Source: Verrucomicrobia bacterium UBA1727 (GTDB lineage Bacteria > Verrucomicrobiota > Kiritimatiellia > RFP12 > UBA1067). From it: a stretch of DNA of 15,668 nucleotides. A program made the translations under genes and the position numbers. Positions 1-6,235 of the stretch are shown one piece after another. The notes beneath the pieces were generated by a model. That model did no database searches. It had not been told where the DNA came from and saw only the letters and a program-made list of their open reading frames with translations. The stretch spans positions 3,365 through 19,032 of the forward strand of contig DCIL01000029.1 in NCBI GenBank assembly GCA_002315875.1, written 5' to 3'. Position 1 is the stretch's first letter. Each line of letters starts with the position of its first letter.

Positions 1-659
1 ATGTTGAGCGGATGGTCGAGCGACAAGTTCCAGACCGGGAAGGACTCGAACTTCGAATAGCCGGCCATCTTGCCCTGACGATACTCGTGGTAGATCTGAG
101 TGAGACAGGTGGCGAACTTACCCGAACCCGGCCCCGGCGCGGTGACGACCACGATCGGCTTTTCGGTCTGGACGTATTCGTTCTTGCCGTAACCGATGTC
201 CGAGACGATCGTATCCACGTCAGCCGGATACCCCGCGGTCTTGTAGTGGTAGTAGACACGCACCCCGCGGCGCTCGAGCTTGGCGCGGAACTGCTTGACC
301 GCCGTCTGCTCGTTGTAACGGGTGATGACCACACCGCGCACGAGCAACCCGAGCGAACGCAGGTCGTCGATGAGCTTGAGCGCGTCATCGGCGTATGAAA
401 TGCCGAAATCAGCGCGCATCTTCTTGCGCTCGATGTCACCGGCGAACAGGCAGAGTATGACCTCGGCCTGATCTTTCAGGGACTGCAACAGCCGGAGCTT
501 CACATTGGGATCGTAACCGGGCAGGCAGCGCGCGGCATGATAGTCGTTGATGAGCTTGCCGCCGAATTCAAGATAAAGCCGCCCGTATTTCCCAGCGCGG
601 CGACGAATCTCCTCGGATTGCTCCTTGAGATACTTATCGTTGTCAAAACCAAGTTTCAT
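1..659 (-). CDS. DUF1846 family protein, N-terminal part (3' end beyond window)
   Basis: The visible 219 residues begin MKLGFDNDKYLKEQSEEIR and contain the blocks LYLEFGGKLINDYHAARCLPG, VVITRYNEQTA, GYPADVDTIVSDIGYGKNEY and VVVTAPGPGSGKFATCLTQ. These match the DUF1846 family of soluble cytoplasmic proteins of about 500 residues, so over half of the protein lies outside the window. The GPGSGK stretch resembles a nucleotide-binding loop, but I know of no established reaction for the family. The start is fixed by AGGAG at 669-665, five bases upstream of the ATG and overlapping the stop codon of the nifU-like gene. The pair is therefore probably one transcript with coupled translation. No frameshift is visible. 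Family membership is a strong match from memory; function is unknown. Confidence 0.88.
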   Translation of the reverse strand, partial: MKLGFDNDKYLKEQSEEIRRRAGKYGRLYLEFGGKLINDYHAARCLPGYDPNVKLRLLQSLKDQAEVILCLFAGDIERKKMRADFGISYADDALKLIDDLRSLGLLVRGVVITRYNEQTAVKQFRAKLERRGVRVYYHYKTAGYPADVDTIVSDIGYGKNEYVQTEKPIVVVTAPGPGSGKFATCLTQIYHEYRQGKMAGYSKFESFPVWNLSLDHPLN

Positions 660-667
660 GGCTACTC

Positions 668-1234
668 CTATTTCCCATGAACTTCGTCAAGAATGGCCTG
701 GATCTTCGACTTGCACTGGCCGCAACCGCCGCCGGCCTTGGTGAAATTGGTGACCTCTTCGACGGTCGTGAGCTGATTCTCGGTGATCACGCGGCGAATC
801 TCGTTCTCGCTCACATTGTAGCAGCTGCAGAGGATGTCCGCCTCCAGACTGCGATCGCAGTTCTCGCCGGTCTCGTAGTTCTTGATCGCCGCCTCCATCG
901 CCTCGCGGCCCATCACCGAACAATGCATCTTCTGGGGCGGAAGGCCGCCGAGATAGTCGGCGATTTCGGCATTGGTGATCTTCTTGGCCTCTTCAAGGGT
1001 CTTGCCGATCACCATCTCGGTCAGGGCCGAACTCGAGGCAATCGCACTCGCACAGCCGAAGGTCTGGAATTTCGCCTCGCAAATCTTCCCGTCCGCGTCA
1101 AGCTTGAACTGAAACTTTAGCGCGTCGCCACAGGCCAGCGACCCCACCGTGGCGGTGCCGTCGGCATTATCAATCGTACCCACGTTCCGCGGATTGCGGA
1201 AGTGGTCCATCATCTTCTCAGAGTAGTTCCACAT
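668..1234 (-). CDS. nifU: NifU-type Fe-S cluster scaffold (IscU domain + BFD-like [2Fe-2S] domain)
   Basis: A 188-residue cytoplasmic protein on which iron-sulfur clusters are probably assembled from cysteine-desulfurase sulfur. Residues 1-125 are an IscU-type scaffold with the three ligand cysteines C35 (in SLACGD), C61 (FGCASAIASSS) and C105 (KMHCSV), plus the conserved D37. Residues 133-185 form a BFD-like [2Fe-2S] domain with C136-x-C138 and C171-x2-C174. The C-terminal Nfu domain of classical NifU is absent, so this is the short architecture. I start at the ATG giving MWNYSEKM, which matches family N-termini. An upstream TTG at 1246 would lie inside the promoter -10 box. No nifS-like gene is present in the window, so the sulfur donor must be encoded elsewhere. 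The DUF1846 gene follows after 8 bases. Confidence 0.92.
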   Translation of the reverse strand: MWNYSEKMMDHFRNPRNVGTIDNADGTATVGSLACGDALKFQFKLDADGKICEAKFQTFGCASAIASSSALTEMVIGKTLEEAKKITNAEIADYLGGLPPQKMHCSVMGREAMEAAIKNYETGENCDRSLEADILCSCYNVSENEIRRVITENQLTTVEEVTNFTKAGGGCGQCKSKIQAILDEVHGK

Positions 1235-1245
1235 AATGGGACACA

Positions 1246-1275
1246 ATTATACCATAATCCGCCCGTGCCAATCAA
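1246..1275 (-). promoter_or_regulatory. Promoter of the nifU-DUF1846 pair, extended -10 type
   Basis: Reading the minus strand, TTGATT (1275-1270) is followed after 18 bases by TATAAT (1251-1246). The -10 box is preceded by TGG, giving the extended -10 form TGnTATAAT. The expected transcription start, near 1238-1240, is only about 4-6 bases before the ATG at 1234. The mRNA would therefore be almost leaderless, with no room for a Shine-Dalgarno site. The boxes are seen directly; their activity is inferred. Confidence 0.6.
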
Positions 1276-1317
1276 TGCGTTCCCCGAGCGCGCCCGCCCC
1301 GTAGACGGCATCTTCCA

Positions 1318-1373
1318 TTCTACACCTACACCTTTAATCTACACCTAATTCTTCCACTCTTCAACTTCAACTC
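1318..1373. repeat. Low-complexity intergenic repeats
   Basis: The 149-bp gap between the amidohydrolase and nifU genes holds short imperfect direct repeats of TCTACACCTA (about 1318-1353). These are followed by CTCTTCAACTTCAACTC (1357-1373), a hexamer-like repeat that reappears on the opposite strand at 6157-6188. I see no convincing terminator hairpin here. Confidence 0.6.
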
Positions 1374-1383
1374 ACGACATCAA

Positions 1384-2400
1384 CTAAACGAGCCCGTACC
1401 GCTCTGCGTTACCGTGCCAGAACTTCTCACGTTCCTCGTCGGTCAACTCGGCGGAAATCTGATTCCAGGTATCAGTCATTACCTTGAGATTCTCGTAGGG
1501 ATAATCGCTACCGAAGATGATGCCATCGATGCCAATCACCTTCTTCGCAAGGAGGAACGCGTCCTTCGAAGTCATGCCGCTCGTCGTCATGATGACGTTA
1601 CGGTTCTTGAAGTAATAGGACACGCGCTCCTTCATCTTCACCTCGTCGTCATGGATCCACGCAAAACGATTGTCGATGCGGTCGAGAATGTAGGGATAGT
1701 ATTCGCCCATATGACCGAGGATCATCCGGAGTTTCGGGAACCGATCGAAAGTGCCGTTAAGAATGAGCCTGAGCGACGTACGCATCGTGTCGAGGCCGAA
1801 GCCGAGCCCCGGCGCGGCAAAGACGTAACCCATGTCCTTCATATCCGCGTCATCCGAGGAATGCGGATGCATATAGAACGCACAACCGAGTTCCTCGCAC
1901 TTCGCCAGGAGCGGCAAGTACTTCGCCTCATAGAGATGACTGTTTCGGTAGTTGGAATGCGTGTGCCAATACTTAAAGCCGAGTTCCTTGACACAACGCT
2001 CCAGTTCGGCGATCGCCTCGTCCACATACATCGTCGGCAACGCCGCGGCACCGACAAAGCGTCCGGGATACTTACGCATGAGTTCCGCCACGGCATCGTT
2101 GGACATCTTCGCGAAACGAATACTATCCTCCTTCGGCAGCTCCTCATGCGCGGGTGAAACACCCATCACAGCAACATCAACGCCACACTTGTCCATCTCC
2201 GCAACGCGACGCTCGCCAAAGTCCATCAGTTCATCGATAAGAGGATAGGTGTTGGTGATGGTACCGAACTTGGAAGCCGCACCCTCTCGCAGCTCCAGCA
2301 CCTTCGTGTCCGGATAGTACCTCGGAGCCGTATGCTGACCCGTCAGATACTTGATAAGCTCAGGATGGTAATAATGAAACTCGCAATCGACTTTCTTCAT
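1384..2400 (-). CDS. Amidohydrolase-2 family metal-dependent hydrolase/decarboxylase
   Basis: A 338-residue cytoplasmic TIM-barrel protein of the amidohydrolase 2 group (Pfam Amidohydro_2), whose members include ACMSD and gamma-resorcylate decarboxylase-like enzymes. Candidate metal and catalytic residues are E7-x-H9 in DCEFHYYHP, H178 and H180 in YMHPH, H230 in ILGHMGE and D299 in FGSDYPYE. The N-terminal E-x-H instead of H-x-H resembles the decarboxylase branch. The substrate cannot be read from sequence; a decarboxylase or lactone hydrolase acting on an acid is possible. The reading frame continues upstream to 2454. The ATG at 2400 is preferred because AGGAG (2413-2409) sits eight bases before it and the earlier codons lie within repeat-like DNA. 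It appears monocistronic, with its own promoter near 2480. Confidence 0.85.
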   Translation of the reverse strand: MKKVDCEFHYYHPELIKYLTGQHTAPRYYPDTKVLELREGAASKFGTITNTYPLIDELMDFGERRVAEMDKCGVDVAVMGVSPAHEELPKEDSIRFAKMSNDAVAELMRKYPGRFVGAAALPTMYVDEAIAELERCVKELGFKYWHTHSNYRNSHLYEAKYLPLLAKCEELGCAFYMHPHSSDDADMKDMGYVFAAPGLGFGLDTMRTSLRLILNGTFDRFPKLRMILGHMGEYYPYILDRIDNRFAWIHDDEVKMKERVSYYFKNRNVIMTTSGMTSKDAFLLAKKVIGIDGIIFGSDYPYENLKVMTDTWNQISAELTDEEREKFWHGNAERYGLV

Positions 2401-2433
2401 TTCATGTTCTCCTATAACCTTGGGTACAACCTT

Positions 2434-2452
2434 GGGGACCCCACACGAGGCC
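2434..2452 (-). repeat. Degenerate REP-like element R1 in the amidohydrolase leader
   Basis: The minus strand reads GGCCTCGTGTGGGGTCCCC followed by AAGGTT. This aligns with the core of element R2 (CATGCGGGGTCTGTCCCCGAGGTT) after loss of the central TGT. It lies in the 5' untranslated leader of the amidohydrolase gene, between promoter and ribosome-binding site, in the opposite orientation to R2. Confidence 0.65.
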
Positions 2453-2477
2453 AACCACCTTCTTTTCTTTGGTTGGA

Positions 2478-2486
2478 ATTATATCA
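2478..2486 (-). promoter_or_regulatory. Extended -10 promoter of the amidohydrolase gene
   Basis: The minus strand reads TGATATAAT (2486-2478), then TTCCAACCAAAGAA. The same box and the same following bases occur upstream of the two exported glycosidase genes (near 6138 and 8485). No good -35 is visible, as often seen with extended -10 promoters. The predicted leader is about 70 nt and contains element R1. Confidence 0.6.
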
Positions 2487-2535
2487 TATTCAGAGGTCGG
2501 AATTTTAGCTTGTGCATCATTCATCGCCCTGCCCA

Positions 2536-2600
2536 AACCCGGCAGCACGCACGAATTCCAATATTTTCAGGGGTCATGCGGGGTCTGTCCCCGAGGTTTA
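2536..2600 (+). repeat. REP-like element R2, left flank of the RAYT gene
   Basis: A 65-bp element beginning AACCCGGCAGCACGCACGAA and ending GGGGTCTGTCCCCGAGGTTTA. The second half contains the imperfect palindrome GGGGTCTGTCCCC. It matches R4 at 3894-3959 in the same orientation over its whole length with few differences, so the two copies form direct repeats bracketing the transposase gene and the gene remnant. Its final TTTA supplies, on the minus strand, the TAA stop of the remnant at 2598-2705. Confidence 0.85.
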
Positions 2601-2705
2601 AGCGAACGTGAGCGTGCGGTCCTTGAAGTCGGGACGATAGACGTTCGCAATGGACGTGCCGCCCGAGCAGTCAAAGCGCATCCAACGCGCCACCTCCCTG
2701 TCTGC
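2598..2705 (-). pseudogene. C-terminal remnant of an unrecognised gene
   Basis: Directly downstream of the RAYT stop codon, the minus strand stays open for about 36 codons. It reads like a real protein end, with the segments REVARWMRFDCSGGTS and NVYRPDFKDRTLTFA, then TAA. Codon use (CGC, GAC, GGC, AAG) resembles neighbouring genes and the amino-acid mix is protein-like. There is no start codon with a ribosome-binding site, and nothing upstream continues it because the RAYT gene occupies that side. It is best read as the tail of a beta-rich, possibly exported protein whose body has been lost. I do not recognise the family. The stop codon comes from element R2. Chance coding-like sequence is the alternative. 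Confidence 0.55.
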
Positions 2706-2707
2706 AC

Positions 2708-3541
2708 TTACGCCACGTTCCCAGCGGCTATCCTCCATCCAAGCACCGATGCCCCTGCATCCGCCGGCAATCCGACAATGCCGTGCGCCCCAACGTTCTT
2801 AGCATGGAAGCACCTGCCCAGCGCAAACGCCATCCCCATCACGAACGCCGCGCTTCCATACACCCTTCCCGCCCCGATCTGCGCCCTTCTCGCCATACAC
2901 CATTCTTCGGGGACAGTCCCCGACAAAACTTCCATTTTCGGATCAATTTCGCTCCAACACCACAGATAGTCCTTTGCTTGGCTTACTATCCCGGCACGGA
3001 CTGGATTGTAGAGAACATACTTGATGCAAGTGGCGAGGTAACGTCCGTCTTCAATTAGCGTCGACTTGAATCGACCTGCCCAAATGCTGCCGGTATAGTC
3101 GTGGTCTCGGCGATACCAGCGGTTGAAAAGCTCCTTGAATTCCTTTATGAACGCACTGATGTCATTCATCCGCAACAGAAGGCGCTTGCGTTCTTCATCA
3201 AGCGACGCGTCAAGGCCCGCCGCATGCAGGTCCTTCCAATGCTCCGCGAGCTCCTCGGCAGCTTTCGCGCCCTTCAGTACGCCGACGCGGCGGATCAGTT
3301 CTTCATCGGCCAATGGCGAACCGTCACGCGTCACTCGGACAACGACATGGAAGTGATTGCCCATCACCGCGTACGCGCGGATCCGCACGCCACAGAACTC
3401 CGCCGCGCGCTTCAGCGCGTCCGCGAGACGCGTCTTTACCTCGCCATTTTCGAATAGGAATCTCTTGTCGTTTGTACGCGACATGAGATGATAGTCAGCG
3501 ACACCAGTCTCCGACATTTTGACTCTTGCTGTTCTTGCCAT
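2708..3541 (-). CDS. REP-associated tyrosine transposase (RAYT, Y1/HUH superfamily)
   Basis: A 277-residue single-strand DNA endonuclease of the Y1 (IS200-like) transposase superfamily, RAYT type. Residues 17-70 carry the fold ending in YAVMGNHFHVVVRV, where H63-x-H65 is the HUH metal site. The catalytic tyrosine is probably Y175 in CIKYVLYNPVRAG, the family's Y-x3-NPVRAG block. A basic helix-rich C-terminal part (about 210-260) resembles the RAYT tail. RAYTs are usually single-copy genes flanked by REP palindromes on which they act, and direct repeats R2 and R4 provide that setting here. The ATG at 3541 has a strong GGAGGG (3554-3549) seven bases upstream; an upstream TTG in frame is less likely. 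Its coding sequence contains the perfect palindrome R3. All key residues are present, so it may be active. Confidence 0.9.
   Translation of the reverse strand: MARTARVKMSETGVADYHLMSRTNDKRFLFENGEVKTRLADALKRAAEFCGVRIRAYAVMGNHFHVVVRVTRDGSPLADEELIRRVGVLKGAKAAEELAEHWKDLHAAGLDASLDEERKRLLLRMNDISAFIKEFKELFNRWYRRDHDYTGSIWAGRFKSTLIEDGRYLATCIKYVLYNPVRAGIVSQAKDYLWCWSEIDPKMEVLSGTVPEEWCMARRAQIGAGRVYGSAAFVMGMAFALGRCFHAKNVGAHGIVGLPADAGASVLGWRIAAGNVA
2908..2922. repeat. Perfect palindrome R3 inside the RAYT gene
   Basis: CGGGGACAGTCCCCG: seven paired bases on each side of a single central A. It encodes part of SGTVPEEW in the transposase C-terminal region. The core is the same as in R2 and R4 with the centre altered, so the transposase gene itself carries a copy of, or match to, its presumed target. 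Confidence 0.8.
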
Positions 3542-3559
3542 GTTCAGGCCCTCCGTCAA

Positions 3560-3867
3560 TGCGTTTTACGAGATATGTGCAGACACGCGTCCACACATCG
3601 CATTCACGGAACCGGACCTGCGGTGGTCCTCCGTAGGGCGATTACGAATCGATCGCGAACGATCAACCCGCGCGCTCCTTCTGGAGCTACGCCGTTACGG
3701 CCTCCGCATCTACCTCGTTCATAGCCTTGGCTCCCGAAGCTCCGAATACGGAGTAAGCTAGGTTCCCCCTTACATCCACATCACGCGGCATCCGTTCCGA
3801 GGAACGAGGCGTATTATGGCATATTTCAGGAAAAGAGTCAATAGGGCAAAGAAAATCAACAACCACA
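3560..3867. other. Structured non-coding region upstream of the RAYT gene
   Basis: About 300 bp without a convincing gene on either strand. It holds several short palindromes: GCCGTTACGGC (3691-3701) flanked by GGAG and CTCC, CTCCGAATACGGAG (3740-3753), and CGTTCCGAGGAACG (3793-3806). It probably contains the RAYT promoter and more repeat-type DNA. I see no clear -10/-35 pair. An 80-codon plus-strand frame at 3519-3761 crosses these palindromes and looks like a by-product of repeat sequence. Confidence 0.45.
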
Positions 3868-3959
3868 CCGGGGCCTGTCCCCGAAAATTCCCTAACCCGG
3901 TAGCACGCACGAAAGCCAATATTTACAAGGGTCGTGCGGGGTCTGTCCCCAGAGGTTTA
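3868..3959 (+). repeat. REP-like element R4, right flank of RAYT, two hairpins
   Basis: A first hairpin, CCGGGGCCTGTCCCCG (3868-3883), is followed by a 66-bp unit (3894-3959) running from AACCCGGTAGCACGCACGAA to GGGGTCTGTCCCCAGAGGTTTA. The 66-bp unit matches R2 in the same orientation. Two linked palindromes resemble the doublet (BIME-like) arrangement of REP elements. The 3' end of the GH-D gene is embedded in it. Read on the minus strand, the 3868-3883 hairpin lies 40 bases past that gene's stop and could also act as a terminator. Confidence 0.85.
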
Positions 3960-6028
3960 TATAGATCTATCCTCTTCTCGATGACGCCGGATTCAGGAGA
4001 GGAGATTCTGACTGGCGTCACCTTGCCGTCCGGCGAGAGAAGTCGCACGGACGTTACATGTCCGGCAACGCACTTGACCTTGAGATAGACCTTGTCGCCT
4101 TCTACCCGGCAATCGAGGACATCTTCATAACCACGCGTGATGTGGCGGTCGGACGAAAGGAGTATCGGCTTGTCGCTTTTTGGATGCACCGTCAGGAGAC
4201 GGACGGCGTGCGGCGGAATGCGCATCGAAAAGCGGCTCCGACGAAAGCCCTGCCAGGTTTCGGTCCACGTTTCGTAGACGGCGTATTCCTTCGTCGGATC
4301 AAGGCCAATCTCGTCAAACGAGAAACCGACTTCCTTTTCCGTATCGTCCCAATTGAAGAGCGCGACCGTATTCCACGCCTGGTAAGGAGTCTTCACCGCG
4401 AGATTCCAGATGTCCTTGAGTTCTGGAATTGGATAAAGATCCATCGGACGCGTATCGGCGACTGGCAGATCCTGACGAACGAGCGCCAACCGCTCCTGCG
4501 GCAATTCGGCAATCTTATCCCCAGCGAACATCACGCCGCCGGGCAAGCCGACCACCGTCGTCGTCACACGCGCCTCTTCAAGCGTCAGGGCCTTCGGATC
4601 GACCATCAGCGTATCGGGATCATTCCACGCAACGATGTTGTTATGGTAATTGCGGCGAAGCGTCATCGCGGCCTGATGCTTGATATGTTCCCAGTCAACG
4701 GGCTGGTTGGGACTTACGATATCCCCTCCGATGCGCGTCGCATCGCAATCTTCAATGCCAGGCGCGGTCGCCGCGGCACCGCAGGCGAGGAAGTAACTCT
4801 TCTCACCCATCGCCTCACGGAACATGTGCGTGAATCGGTAGACGGGATCGATCATATCGGACTTCGCCATGTTCGACTTCAGATCGGGACGCATCAAGCC
4901 GAGCGATGGCCAGCCCAGTCCCGCGCCCATGCCGTCAATCTTGAAAAACTCGTAACCCCAGTCCTGAACGTAAGTGCGAATCATCTTGCGGACATGATCG
5001 ACGACATCGTCATTCGTGTAATCGAGAATGTACCTTCCTGGCCAGAAGCTGACCGGATTCCCCTTCTGATCGTGAACGAACCACCGCTTGTGCGCCTCGT
5101 AGAACGCCTTATCGCCCGTCCCCCAGGGGACAATCCAAAGTCCCGGTTTGAAACCGAGCGAGCGAATCTCGTCCGCCACCGCCTTCATACCCTGCGGAAA
5201 CTGCTTCTCATTACAGGAGAGATCAAGATGATGGAAGTTCGCGACCGGCAGCACGTCCGAATTGCCCTGCCAGCTCTCGATGGACCAAATCTCGAGACCG
5301 TACGGCTTCAAGAGCTTTGCCGCGGCTCGCGCCTCACGCAGGTTGTCCTCCGCCGTCGCCTGATCGAAGTAGATGTTCCACGCCATCCATCCCGTTGGCG
5401 CATGCGGCGCCCGCACACGGTTGATCGCCTTGTAGTGCGGCATGTTGCGTTTCTTGAAATAATCAGGCGTTACACTGACCGCGACTTCAACGTCATTAGA
5501 TCCGTACAACCGCACGTGGAAACGTCCCGATGACTCCGTCTTGACCGAAACGCCGCCGTCGGACGAAAACCTGACGAGCGTATCGCGTTCGCGCAGGAAG
5601 ATCGCGTCATTGAGCGCGGAATCGGCGAGCGGCGTCCCGAAAGAAACGACTCGATTCCCCCTCGGCTCCTTCACGCGACACGGAATCGCGTCCGCATCGC
5701 AGACAACATCCAAGTCAAGTTGAAACTCTCCGTATAGCGAGGGAATAGAACCGCCACTTCCGACCTGATGCGCATACAAAGAAAGACGACCGTTGTCCCT
5801 GCGCTCGCTCAAATACCCACGAACGCATCCGCGATTGTCTACGAACGCCTTGCGGGAAGCGGGATATCTCTCGGGACACGGCACGAGCTTAAGCGCGCCG
5901 CGAGCGCTGGAGAACGCACAGAATCCCTCAAAGGAAACGCCAGAATCCGTCCAGACAAAATCGGGAGCGCCGGCAAATGAGACAACGGAATTAACAAGAA
6001 CTATCGTAAATGTGAGTAATCGTTTCAT
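3923..6028 (-). CDS. Exported clan GH-D glycosidase (alpha-galactosidase-like, GH27/GH36 type)
   Basis: A 701-residue protein predicted to be exported. MKRLLTFTIVLVNSVVSFAG is a classical signal peptide. An N-terminal beta domain (about 25-200) precedes a TIM barrel (about 205-510). The barrel includes the nucleophile motif FFKIDGMG (D365), the acid/base candidate D436 in TRIGGD, and the GH27-like block WNDPDTLMVD (468-477). A C-terminal beta sandwich follows. Clan GH-D enzymes hydrolyse alpha-galactosides and related linkages by retention; exact specificity is uncertain. The last eleven residues, KPLGTDPARPL, and the TAA are encoded entirely by element R4, so the original end has been replaced or extended. 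The ATG overlaps the stop of an upstream leader ORF as ATGA and has no obvious ribosome-binding site of its own. The 10-bp palindrome ATAAGCTTAT (6030-6039) lies directly before the start. Confidence 0.85.
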   Translation of the reverse strand: MKRLLTFTIVLVNSVVSFAGAPDFVWTDSGVSFEGFCAFSSARGALKLVPCPERYPASRKAFVDNRGCVRGYLSERRDNGRLSLYAHQVGSGGSIPSLYGEFQLDLDVVCDADAIPCRVKEPRGNRVVSFGTPLADSALNDAIFLRERDTLVRFSSDGGVSVKTESSGRFHVRLYGSNDVEVAVSVTPDYFKKRNMPHYKAINRVRAPHAPTGWMAWNIYFDQATAEDNLREARAAAKLLKPYGLEIWSIESWQGNSDVLPVANFHHLDLSCNEKQFPQGMKAVADEIRSLGFKPGLWIVPWGTGDKAFYEAHKRWFVHDQKGNPVSFWPGRYILDYTNDDVVDHVRKMIRTYVQDWGYEFFKIDGMGAGLGWPSLGLMRPDLKSNMAKSDMIDPVYRFTHMFREAMGEKSYFLACGAAATAPGIEDCDATRIGGDIVSPNQPVDWEHIKHQAAMTLRRNYHNNIVAWNDPDTLMVDPKALTLEEARVTTTVVGLPGGVMFAGDKIAELPQERLALVRQDLPVADTRPMDLYPIPELKDIWNLAVKTPYQAWNTVALFNWDDTEKEVGFSFDEIGLDPTKEYAVYETWTETWQGFRRSRFSMRIPPHAVRLLTVHPKSDKPILLSSDRHITRGYEDVLDCRVEGDKVYLKVKCVAGHVTSVRLLSPDGKVTPVRISSPESGVIEKRIDLYKPLGTDPARPL

Positions 6029-6108
6029 GATAAGCTTATAAAACTATAGGGACCCCGCATGAGGCCTGAAAATATTGGGTTTCTGTTCAGATTCGCCATC
6101 TTCTTCAT
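6025..6108 (-). CDS. Candidate 27-residue leader ORF coupled to the GH-D gene
   Basis: On the minus strand an ATG (6108-6106) opens a 27-codon frame that begins MKKMANLNRNPIFSGL. It ends in TGA (6027-6025) sharing ATGA with the GH-D start. Its first 16 codons match the N-terminus of the exported DUF6259-like protein (MTKMSNMNRNPILSGLS). It therefore comes from the duplicated promoter/start module, and its later codons read through element R5. It could couple translation to the GH-D gene, or be a by-product of duplication. No Shine-Dalgarno site is evident. Confidence 0.4.
   Translation of the reverse strand: MKKMANLNRNPIFSGLMRGPYSFISLS
6048..6079 (-). repeat. REP-like element R5 upstream of the GH-D gene
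   Basis: The minus strand reads CCCAATATTTTCAGGCCTC then ATGCGGGGTCCCTATAG. This aligns with R2 (CCAATATTTTCAGGGGTC, ATGCGGGGTCTGTCCCC) apart from loss of TGT and a GGGG-to-GGCC change. Its orientation is opposite to R4, so the GH-D gene is bracketed by inverted copies. Confidence 0.7.
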
Positions 6109-6165
6109 TACAATGTTCTATTCTTTGGTTGGAAGTATATCAAACTCAGGTGGGGAGTTGAAGTC
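6065..6165 (-). repeat. Promoter/leader/start module, copy 1
   Basis: About 101 bp matching 8412-8513 at roughly 85% by eye, with one small indel. Conserved blocks on the minus strand are GACTTCAACTCC, the extended -10, CTTCCAACC, GAATAGA, CATTGTA, and GAACAGAAACCCAATATT. Here it lies upstream of the GH-D gene and encodes the candidate leader ORF. Confidence 0.8.
6134..6142 (-). promoter_or_regulatory. Extended -10 promoter upstream of the GH-D gene
   Basis: The minus strand reads TGATATACT (6142-6134) followed by TCCAACCAAAGAATAG. A weak TTCAAC lies about 17 bases upstream as a possible -35. The predicted start near 6127 gives about 19 nt before the leader ORF and about 100 nt before the GH-D start. 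Confidence 0.55.
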
Positions 6166-6188
6166 AGAAGTTGAAGTTGAAGTTGAAG
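6157..6188. repeat. TTGAAG hexamer repeat
   Basis: Four GTTGAAG units, the last three in tandem after a short interruption, lie between the 3' end of the DUF6259-like gene and the GH-D promoter. They overlap the region where a -35 box would lie. The same simple sequence appears inverted at 1357-1373. Confidence 0.7.
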
Positions 6189-6235
6189 AGCGGACGGGTA
6201 GGTTTTAGGCGAAGGCGAAGTTGAGGAGTCGAAGA

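Noticed and set aside
1318..1373. CRISPR array
   Set aside because: The repeats are short, imperfect and adjacent, without spacers of regular length; no cas genes are present.
3519..3761. Plus-strand 80-codon frame beside the RAYT gene
   Set aside because: Its 3' half crosses several palindromes and it has no convincing start signal; it is more likely a by-product of repeat DNA.
5118..5131. Palindrome GTCCCCCAGGGGAC in the GH-D gene as another REP copy
   Set aside because: It encodes the barrel segment WIVPWGTG, lacks the flanking bases of the element family and is explained by coding constraint.
4058..5533. Long plus-strand open frame of 491 codons
   Set aside because: It lies opposite the GH-D gene, whose catalytic motifs are clear; arginine- and histidine-rich antisense frames are common in GC-rich coding DNA.
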